From contig NZ_CP019510.1 in the NCBI RefSeq assembly GCF_002002885.1, positions 4,650,001 through 4,714,000 of the forward strand: a stretch of 64,000 nt of DNA, in the 5' to 3' direction. Positions 7,816 through 14,441 of this stretch are shown piece after piece. The stretch is from Janthinobacterium sp. LM6 (GTDB taxonomy: Bacteria; Pseudomonadota; Gammaproteobacteria; Burkholderiales; Burkholderiaceae_D). The notes under the pieces are model-generated. The model searched no databases. It saw only the letters and a program-made list of their open reading frames with translations, and was not told the origin of the DNA. A program made the translations under genes and the position numbers. How positions within the stretch are numbered: the stretch's first letter is position 1; each line of letters opens with the position of its first letter.

Positions 7816-8463
7816 ATGACAACAACGAGCACCTATCATCACGGCAACTTGCGCGACACCCTGGTCGCCACCGTCATCGCGCAACTGGCGCAGCAGCACG
7901 ACGCGGCCCTGTCGCTGCGCGAACTGGCGCGCACGGTGGGCGTGTCGGTCGCCGCCGTGTACCGCCACTTCCCCAGCAAGGAAGCCCTGCTGGCCGAGGC
8001 GGCGGCGGCCGGCTTCGCCAGCCTGATCGCCAAATGGGAGGCCGAACTGCCGCCGCAGGGCAGCCTGCCTTCCGAACAGCGTTTTCAGCTGCTGGGCCAG
8101 CAATACATCGAATTCGCCCTGGCCGCGCCGGCCCACTACCGGCTGATGTTCGAGCACCAGGACGTGCGCCAGTTCCCCGCCCTGCAGGAAGCGGCGCAGG
8201 CGTGCTTTCAATATGTGCTGCAGACGGCAGGCGCGGCCGTGCGCGAAGCGGGCCTCGATGCGCGCTGGGACAAGGCCGCCGCCAGCGCCGGCTGGTCGCT
8301 GGGCCACGGCTACGTGATGCTGCTGCTGAGTGGCCGCCTGGCCATGGCGGACGGCGGCGACGACCTGTCGCCGGCCATGGTGCCGCGCTTTTTTCAGTTG
8401 CCGGTGGAGGCACTGCGGCAGGCTGCCTTGCCATGCGGGACAACCGTCATACAGTCAAATTGA
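7816..8463 (+). CDS. TetR/AcrR family transcriptional regulator
   Basis: A 215-residue regulator. The N-terminal helix-turn-helix (about residues 10-55) has LSLRELARTVGVSVAAVYRHF followed by SKEALLAEAA, a classic TetR signature. The C-terminal part (about 80-200) has the HYRLMFEH motif typical of the WHG-type TetR ligand domain. It is divergent from the DUF2867 gene and probably represses that promoter and its own. There is no clear ribosome-binding site in front of the ATG at 7816, so the start may be a little different. The effector molecule is unknown. Confidence 0.85.
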   Translation: MTTTSTYHHGNLRDTLVATVIAQLAQQHDAALSLRELARTVGVSVAAVYRHFPSKEALLAEAAAAGFASLIAKWEAELPPQGSLPSEQRFQLLGQQYIEFALAAPAHYRLMFEHQDVRQFPALQEAAQACFQYVLQTAGAAVREAGLDARWDKAAASAGWSLGHGYVMLLLSGRLAMADGGDDLSPAMVPRFFQLPVEALRQAALPCGTTVIQSN

Positions 8464-8504
8464 CTCGCTTATCGGCAGGCGCCGCCTTCAGGAGCTTTTG
8501 ACTC

Positions 8505-8996
8505 ATGCACAACATATCGATAGACACACTCTCCGTGATCGCCAGGCAATGCATTGCCGCCACGTGCCTGCAACGCTTTTGCCGGCGCTTTGATGTGCAT
8601 CATCCCGCCCTGTCCGCGTTCTCCGCTCACGTGTGGAAAGTGGCGCAGGTCGGGCCAAGGGATTTTGCGGCTTGGGAACGAGGCTTTGCGTCCCTGGCTG
8701 TCACGGGCATGGGCGATCCCTGGCCGGAAGACGTGCGCGCGGCACTGCCGGGGCACCTGCTGGGCGCGCTGGAAGCACTGGTGCAGCATGTGCTGGAAAC
8801 GAGCGCCTGTACCTGGCATGGCGATGACCTTCCGGCCAGCCGGCGCCAGCTGGAAGCCGTGCTTGAAATCTGTGCCAGGCATGGCGTGGCCGTGCCGCCG
8901 CTTGCGCACTATGTGCAGCACGATGCAGCGCTGCGTGGCGGCTGGGGGCCGACGCTCACGGACGAAGAAGTCCGGGCCTGGCAAGCCCTGATATAG
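8505..8996 (+). CDS. Hypothetical protein, 163 aa
   Basis: I do not recognise this family. The gene has AGGAG about 10 nt upstream of the ATG, good codon use and a stop that almost abuts the convergent gene at 9000, so it is probably real. The protein is mostly helical by appearance, rich in Ala, His and Leu, with two Cys-containing helices near the N terminus (ARQCIAATCLQRFCRRF) and no signal peptide or membrane span. It lies 41 nt downstream of the TetR gene on the same strand and could be co-transcribed with it. Confidence 0.6.
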   Translation: MHNISIDTLSVIARQCIAATCLQRFCRRFDVHHPALSAFSAHVWKVAQVGPRDFAAWERGFASLAVTGMGDPWPEDVRAALPGHLLGALEALVQHVLETSACTWHGDDLPASRRQLEAVLEICARHGVAVPPLAHYVQHDAALRGGWGPTLTDEEVRAWQALI

Positions 8997-8999
8997 CGC

Positions 9000-9533
9000 T
9001 TACGCCAGAAGGCCTTGGCGCACCTGTTCGAGCAGGCGCTCCTCTTCCTCCGTATCGGCATCGATTTGCGTGACCACGGTCCAGAACGGCGCACACGTCT
9101 TGATCTGCTCAAAAGCACGGCGCGTTTCCAGCCGCACCATGGTTTTCCTGAGGCTATGCAGATAGCCTTCCTCGATGGCGCAGAGCAACTCGTCATCGGC
9201 AGCGTCGATCAGCTCGCTTAAAGCATCTTCGATCCTTGCATAGCCCTCGTCCCACAATTGCCCGATTTCCGGCACGTCGGCTTCCATGCACTCGTTCGAC
9301 CAGTCCGGAGGATAGTAATCGCGCGCCCTGTTACCGGGATCGGTGTCGAAACTCAGCGAAATGGACGGGAACGATACGGCGTTGAAGGCAAAGGCTGAAA
9401 ATGCCTGATCCTTGAAAGCGGACGCGCCCAGCAGCGCCAGCGAGGCGCTGGCCAGCCTGAACCAGGTTGCTTCAACGTCATAGGCTGTTTCAAACGCGTG
9501 CCAATCCGGCGGCAAATCGGGAGTCTGGGGCAT
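9000..9533 (-). CDS. Hypothetical acidic protein next to T6SS cassette
   Basis: A 177-residue acidic protein of unknown family. I start it at the ATG at 9533 (MPQTPDLP), which has an AGG about 6 nt upstream; a longer open frame exists but has poor codon context. The middle contains FSAFAFNAVSFPSISLSFDT, which is reminiscent of DUF4303-like proteins found beside toxins as immunity or accessory factors, but I cannot confirm this. It lies 41 nt beyond the second Sel1-repeat lipoprotein gene on the same strand and may belong to the T6SS cassette. No signal peptide is present, so it would be cytosolic, unlike the lipoproteins. Confidence 0.6.
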   Translation of the reverse strand: MPQTPDLPPDWHAFETAYDVEATWFRLASASLALLGASAFKDQAFSAFAFNAVSFPSISLSFDTDPGNRARDYYPPDWSNECMEADVPEIGQLWDEGYARIEDALSELIDAADDELLCAIEEGYLHSLRKTMVRLETRRAFEQIKTCAPFWTVVTQIDADTEEEERLLEQVRQGLLA

Positions 9534-9574
9534 GGGAACCTGTCGAAAAAGAATAGCGGTGGATAGTGGAGGAA

Positions 9575-10759
9575 TTATACGTGGCGCAGGCAATGCGGCA
9601 GGTCGTGGCGCATGAACAGTGCGGGGCCATGCCGGAACCGCAGGCCGGTGGGGCGCAACGCATAGTCGGCGGCCAGGAAATATGGTTTTTGCAACAACGA
9701 GGCGGCGCTTGGCTTTGGGGTTGCGGGCGGAGGACGCACACCCATGGCGGCGTCGAGCAGGCTCTTTCGTTGACCATCCCACGGCGGCAGATCGGCCGGT
9801 GGCAATGGCAGGATTTTATCGAGGTTGGGGAAGCGGCGATTGGGGTTGAAGCCGAGGGCATTACTAAGCATACGATATCGCTCGCCACGAGCCTTGTCCA
9901 CATATGGCGCCAGCATATCGGCAAGATCAAAAGGTGAACCGAATTCAATTGCCAATGCATTTGCACAATCCTCACAACCAAACTTAACACCCTCATGCAA
10001 CACCTTTAATGCACGATTTTTTGTTTCAGCGTTACGCGGTCCAATTATTTCTCCAGTAGCAGCACTCGGAGACAAATACAGAAAATGCAATTGATAAGCT
10101 GCTAGGCCATTTCCTTGGCCAAAAGCACACTCCAAAATTTTTGTCGCTACCGGAATATTCGACCAATAGCCCGCGCCCTCACTACGTGGCCCCACTTTTA
10201 ATTTAAGCGCCAAAAATGCCATCGCTTGCGGGTTACCCATCTGTGCAGCCTTTTGCCAAAAGGCATAAGCGCGAGTGATGTCGCCGTTGACACCCGTGCC
10301 ATTCGCATAATACGTTCCCATCCGGTCATACGCCGCCGGTATGCCCAGCCGCATCGCCTTTTCCACCAGTTGCACCGCTTCTTCCTCACCATATAAAGGA
10401 TCGCGCCCTTCCACATACAGGCTGGCCAGATTGAGCATCGCCTTCCAGTGCAATCGCTCTGCCGCCTGACGCGTCAGGGCGACGACTTTTTTGTAGTCGC
10501 GGTCTTCCACGAAAATTTCAGGATCTTCCATGGCGCGCGCTTCGAGGAACCAGTCCTCGGCTTGCGCATCGATGGGCGGCACCTTGCTCGCCTCGGTTTC
10601 GCAAATGAAATCCGAAACATGCGGATTGAAGAGGGGCAAGCTTTGGTTGCGTGGCAGGACTTTGTCGTTAGGCATTTTGCAGGCAAGCAGGCAGCACAAG
10701 ACAATAAGCGACGCAAGGCGTCCTCTTGAGCCAGCCATGCTGGATTGATTGCTATCCAT
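9575..10759 (-). CDS. Sel1-repeat lipoprotein, likely Tli5-type immunity protein (second copy)
   Basis: A 394-residue lipoprotein. I use the ATG at 10759, 4 nt after the upstream stop; the ATG at 10738 (MAGSRG) is an alternative. A hydrophobic stretch ends in the lipobox LLAC, so the mature protein would be anchored in a membrane facing the periplasm. Sel1-like repeats fill about residues 85-190 (AMLNLASLYVEGRD, AAYDRMGTYYANGTGV, AYAFWQKAAQMGNPQA). It is a paralogue of the preceding 530-residue gene and nearly identical in the first half, but it ends soon after the shared ADYALRPTGL and lacks the last 125 or so residues. Its position behind vgrG and the phospholipase matches the immunity genes of PldB in P. 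aeruginosa (PA5086-PA5088). Confidence 0.8.
   Translation of the reverse strand: MDSNQSSMAGSRGRLASLIVLCCLLACKMPNDKVLPRNQSLPLFNPHVSDFICETEASKVPPIDAQAEDWFLEARAMEDPEIFVEDRDYKKVVALTRQAAERLHWKAMLNLASLYVEGRDPLYGEEEAVQLVEKAMRLGIPAAYDRMGTYYANGTGVNGDITRAYAFWQKAAQMGNPQAMAFLALKLKVGPRSEGAGYWSNIPVATKILECAFGQGNGLAAYQLHFLYLSPSAATGEIIGPRNAETKNRALKVLHEGVKFGCEDCANALAIEFGSPFDLADMLAPYVDKARGERYRMLSNALGFNPNRRFPNLDKILPLPPADLPPWDGQRKSLLDAAMGVRPPPATPKPSAASLLQKPYFLAADYALRPTGLRFRHGPALFMRHDLPHCLRHV
10224..10685. repeat. Direct repeat, copy in second Sel1 lipoprotein gene
   Basis: This segment repeats at 11821-12282, offset by 1597 bp, with only scattered mismatches. It covers the lipobox and Sel1-repeat coding region. 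The following parts of the two genes (lower coordinates) are much more diverged, with another well-conserved patch near 9640-9720 against 11240-11320. Confidence 0.85.
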
Positions 10760-10763
10760 TGCG

Positions 10764-12356
10764 TTACCCAAGATCAGGAAGGGACGCATCCATCAAATGC
10801 CACGTCACGTCGCCATCTGGCAAGTCCAGCAGCCAGTCGCGGCGCGGTCGCGGGAACGGTGCGCCCTGGTTCAGCCACACCTGGCGCCAGTACTGGTTGA
10901 CGATGGCCTGCAGCGGATGGTCGGCCGCCACCCACGGTTGCCAGACGCCGCTGACCGGACAGGCTTGCCCGCAAGCGCAGCTCAACAAAGGCTCGGGCCG
11001 CGCCACCTCGCGCAGCAAACCGCGCGCCGCGCGCGGTTCCACGGCGCCATGGTTGTGCCGTATCGTCAGGCACTGTTCCCACGTCACGGGGCCGTAACGG
11101 CTCTTGCCAGCGGCATCGAGCATGCTGAAATGGCGGAACTCTTCGCCCTCACCAAAAAGCCGGGCCGGTTCCGTCACTCCTTGCCCTTGGGCGGGTTGCC
11201 AGTATGCAGAAAACGGCGCAGTCGGCGCGTCGCTGTGCAAGCCGGCGGGACGCAGCGCATAGTCGGCGGCCAGGAAATATGGTTTTTGCAACAGCGCGGC
11301 GGCGCTTGGCTGCGGGGTGGGTAGCGGCGGGCGGACACCCTTGGCGGCATGCAGCAAGGTATCCCTGTCGCCATTCCAGGGCGGCAGATCGGCTGGCGGG
11401 AGCGGCAAGACCTTGTCCAGATTAGGAAAGCGCGCATTGGGATTGAATCCCAGTTCACGGCTAAGTACGCCGTAACGTTCCGCTCGCGCTTTATCAATGT
11501 ACGGAACCAGCATATTTGCAAGATCAAACGGATCGCCGAATTCAATCGTGAGTTTGTTTGCGCATTTCTCACAGCCCAGCCTTACTCCGGTATGTAATAC
11601 TTGCAAGGCACGCTCTTTGGTTTCATTTGTTCTTTCCCCATCAGACGTGCCGTCAGGCGTTCTTAATACAACATATAAATAAGATAAATCATATGCGGAT
11701 GGGCCATATCCCTGCCTCAGCGCACACTCCATCATCTTGATTGCCACAGGAATATTCCCCCACATTTCAGCACCCGGATAATCCTTCCCCGCAGTGAGTT
11801 TTTCTCCTAAAAAACCCAGCGCTTGGGGGTTACCCATCTGCGCCGCCTTTTGCCAAAAGGCATAGGCACGCGTGATGTCGCCGTTGACGCCCGTGCCATT
11901 CGCGTAATACGTCCCCATCCGGTCATAGGCGGCAGGTATGCCCAGCCGCATCGCCTTTTCCACCAGTTGCACCGCTTCTTCCTCACCATATAGAGGATCA
12001 CGCCCTTCCACATACAGGCTGGCCAGATTGAGCATCGCCTTCCAGTGCAATCGCTCTGCCGCCTGACGCGTCAGAGCGACGATTTTTTTGTAATCGCGGT
12101 CTTCCACGAAAATTTCAGGATCTTCCATGGCGCGCGCTTCGAGGAACCAATCCTCGGCTTGCGCATCGATGGGCGGCACCTTGCTCGCCTCGGTTTCGCA
12201 AATGAAGTCAGGAGCATGCGGATTGAAGAGGGGCAGACTCTGGTTCCGTGGCAGGACTTTGTCGTTAGGCATTTTGCAGGCAATCAAAGGAACAAAGAGA
12301 AGAACTGCCAACGCAAGAAATGGCAGGCGAAAGAAGACGATATTTTTTTTACTCAT
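10764..12356 (-). CDS. Sel1-repeat lipoprotein, likely Tli5-type immunity protein (first copy)
   Basis: A 530-residue lipoprotein whose ATG is only 2 nt after the stop of the phospholipase gene, which implies coupled translation. The signal peptide ends in the lipobox LIAC (residues 24-27). Sel1-like repeats occupy about residues 90-200. The C-terminal extension from about 400 carries paired cysteines (LLSCACGQACPVSG) and is missing from the tandem paralogue. Such repeat lipoproteins neutralise PldB/Tle5b phospholipases in the periplasm in Pseudomonas, and the same gene order here supports that role. Neutralisation of this effector is inferred from family and position. Confidence 0.82.
   Translation of the reverse strand: MSKKNIVFFRLPFLALAVLLFVPLIACKMPNDKVLPRNQSLPLFNPHAPDFICETEASKVPPIDAQAEDWFLEARAMEDPEIFVEDRDYKKIVALTRQAAERLHWKAMLNLASLYVEGRDPLYGEEEAVQLVEKAMRLGIPAAYDRMGTYYANGTGVNGDITRAYAFWQKAAQMGNPQALGFLGEKLTAGKDYPGAEMWGNIPVAIKMMECALRQGYGPSAYDLSYLYVVLRTPDGTSDGERTNETKERALQVLHTGVRLGCEKCANKLTIEFGDPFDLANMLVPYIDKARAERYGVLSRELGFNPNARFPNLDKVLPLPPADLPPWNGDRDTLLHAAKGVRPPLPTPQPSAAALLQKPYFLAADYALRPAGLHSDAPTAPFSAYWQPAQGQGVTEPARLFGEGEEFRHFSMLDAAGKSRYGPVTWEQCLTIRHNHGAVEPRAARGLLREVARPEPLLSCACGQACPVSGVWQPWVAADHPLQAIVNQYWRQVWLNQGAPFPRPRRDWLLDLPDGDVTWHLMDASLPDLG
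11821..12282. repeat. Direct repeat, copy in first Sel1 lipoprotein gene
   Basis: Partner of 10224-10685. The two units lie in the same orientation, as expected for tandem gene duplication. Near-identity confined to the 5' part of the genes suggests a recent duplication followed by divergence, or gene conversion limited to this part. Confidence 0.85.
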
Positions 12357-12358
12357 GA

Positions 12359-14416
12359 TCAGCCCAGGCGTATGGTGGAGCTGCGTTTGTCTTCCAGAGG
12401 CAGCAGGAAACCGGTCATTTTCTTTAAAAGTGCATTTTCAGATTTATCCCATTTTTTCTTGCGATTTGCGCCCATCAGCTCCACCCACTTCCGATAAGCA
12501 TCCACAATCTCCGCCTTCGTCCCTCCCCCTCCATCAACCAGTCCGCCGCTATGCATGCGCCACACCCGCTTGCGCAAATCGCGGGCCACGCAGTGATCGA
12601 CAGTGGCGATATTGATCTCGCTGTCGACGGCCATGCTGCGCTGGTTCAGGTTGGCGCTGCCCAGCGTCATGAACACGTCGTCGACCAGCATCAATTTGGA
12701 ATGGATGTAGATTTCGCGGTAGCGCCAGCGGTCCTTGTCAAACGCGCTGACATTGAGCATGGCCACCGACACCTTCAGCCCGAATTCGCTTTCGAGCGTC
12801 ATCGCGCCGGGTTTGTTGATGCCGTTGGAATGCTGCACCACGTCGGGCAACTTGACTTCCGCCTCGGTGGAAATGCCGAATCCGGCCCTGACACGCCGGG
12901 TTTTCGGTCGCTTGTTATAGTCGTCGATCATGGTGTTTTGCCCCGTCATGCCGGCATGCTGCCCCAGCGCAGCCAGCGTGTCGTGGGTGCGCGGCACCAT
13001 CTGCGCGCGCTCCGGCACGGGAATGACGATGAATACGTGCATGACCGGCATATCACGCATGGTCTTGCCAGCTTTCAGGCTTCCGGCCTTCCAGGCGGCG
13101 ACCACCTTCTTGCGCTCGGCCAGCAAGTGCCGGGCCCATTCTTCATACTGGAAATACTGGTTTTCCACATACAGGTAGCCGGCCGCCAGGCTGGCCTGGG
13201 TCACGGCGCGAAAATAGGTTTCCTTGATCGTCTTGTCTTGCTCCTCGGGCTGCGTCAGGACGATCTGCACGGTGGAGTCGCTTGGTCCGGCCTTGCGCAA
13301 CAGCCGCGCCGGCGGGCTGCCATGTGGCAATTCGCGGCTCACGCTGGCAGTGGCGGCGCCATGCGTGCGATCGCCAGACGCGCGATCCCACGCCTTCACG
13401 AAATTATTGTAGAGCGCGATAAGCGCCTTGCCGCCGTCGATGCGGCAGGCGTAATCCTGATAGGGTTTCAAGGTGGCGAAGCCGCCGTCCTCGGCCACTC
13501 CCTGCACACACTCGCGCCGCTCGTTGACGCCGCCCTGTTCGCGGCGCGTATCGTCGAGCAGATGGGCCGTCGTATCCCAATAATCGGTCACCGAGTTCAG
13601 GCCCATCACGTAACCGACGGCCTTGGCCCCCTCTTCGTGATCGAAATCGATCAGGACCGGCTTCTGGTGGTGCGTGCCCAGATATTGCATGCCGGGCTTT
13701 TCGATTTCCCCCATCGTCAAGCCGTGCGGCTGGTTTATCTCGGTCGCGATACTCTTGCCGATCGCGCCGCTGTCGCCGTGCCGCAAGCGGATCTCCAGGC
13801 CACCAAACAGGCCCTTGAAAGCGGCCGTATACCAGCTGTAACAATATTCTTGACGCGCCATCATCGGCATATCCTCGGGCCGGAGGTACTCGCCCCAATA
13901 ACCGTTGCCTAAAATATGTTTCTTTTTTTGGACAGCATCGTGCAACATCGCCAGGCTGGCTTTTGCGCTGACGTCATCAAAGCGTTGTCCATCGGCTTTC
14001 CATGATGATGCGTCATGCGAATAGCCCGGCATAGTGCGCGCTATCGGCGAACCGATCCGGTCATGCCAGATCAGCAGGCGCACCCTGACGTGACGCCGTG
14101 CGGCGGCGATCAGCAAGTCGCCAAACGTTTCGCCCCGCGGCCAGGTGGCGCTGTTGCCACGCACCAGTTCCATGCCCGGGTCGAAACCCCAGCAGCACAG
14201 GTCGATGGACTTTTCAGCCTTGGCGATCTCGCCGGCGATGTCGGCGAACCCTTCCTCTCCGCAAATGAACAGTGTCAGCTTGTTGTTATGCGTAATCGGA
14301 TGAGTGGCCTTGCCCTTCAGGTTGCGGTTTTCCAGCAGCCACTGGAGCGAACTGGTCGCAGTCCGTCCGACTTCGTCGATATGGGTGGTTTCGATGCGGC
14401 CGCTCGATTCCGGCAT
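12359..14416 (-). CDS. T6SS phospholipase D effector, Tle5b/PldB type
   Basis: A 685-residue protein with two HxKxxxxD phospholipase-D motifs: HQKPVLID at residues 250-257 and HSKLMLVD at 572-579, the second followed by GSANLNQRS. A pair of HKD motifs makes one active site in this superfamily. There is no signal peptide, as expected for a cargo loaded onto a VgrG spike and injected into a target cell, where it would hydrolyse membrane phospholipids. GGAGAG about 5 nt upstream supports the start. The gene lies between vgrG and two Sel1-repeat lipoprotein genes on the same strand, the same arrangement as PA5090-PA5089-PA5088 in P. aeruginosa. The phospholipase family is clear; the Tle5b assignment rests on context and motif layout. 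Confidence 0.88.
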   Translation of the reverse strand: MPESSGRIETTHIDEVGRTATSSLQWLLENRNLKGKATHPITHNNKLTLFICGEEGFADIAGEIAKAEKSIDLCCWGFDPGMELVRGNSATWPRGETFGDLLIAAARRHVRVRLLIWHDRIGSPIARTMPGYSHDASSWKADGQRFDDVSAKASLAMLHDAVQKKKHILGNGYWGEYLRPEDMPMMARQEYCYSWYTAAFKGLFGGLEIRLRHGDSGAIGKSIATEINQPHGLTMGEIEKPGMQYLGTHHQKPVLIDFDHEEGAKAVGYVMGLNSVTDYWDTTAHLLDDTRREQGGVNERRECVQGVAEDGGFATLKPYQDYACRIDGGKALIALYNNFVKAWDRASGDRTHGAATASVSRELPHGSPPARLLRKAGPSDSTVQIVLTQPEEQDKTIKETYFRAVTQASLAAGYLYVENQYFQYEEWARHLLAERKKVVAAWKAGSLKAGKTMRDMPVMHVFIVIPVPERAQMVPRTHDTLAALGQHAGMTGQNTMIDDYNKRPKTRRVRAGFGISTEAEVKLPDVVQHSNGINKPGAMTLESEFGLKVSVAMLNVSAFDKDRWRYREIYIHSKLMLVDDVFMTLGSANLNQRSMAVDSEINIATVDHCVARDLRKRVWRMHSGGLVDGGGGTKAEIVDAYRKWVELMGANRKKKWDKSENALLKKMTGFLLPLEDKRSSTIRLG

Positions 14417-14441
14417 GGCGCTCTCCAGTCAGTGTCGTGCA

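Noticed and set aside
10224..12282. Large direct repeats as a mobile element or CRISPR-like array
   Set aside because: Both copies are the coding sequences of paralogous lipoprotein genes. There are no terminal inverted repeats, transposase or regular spacers.
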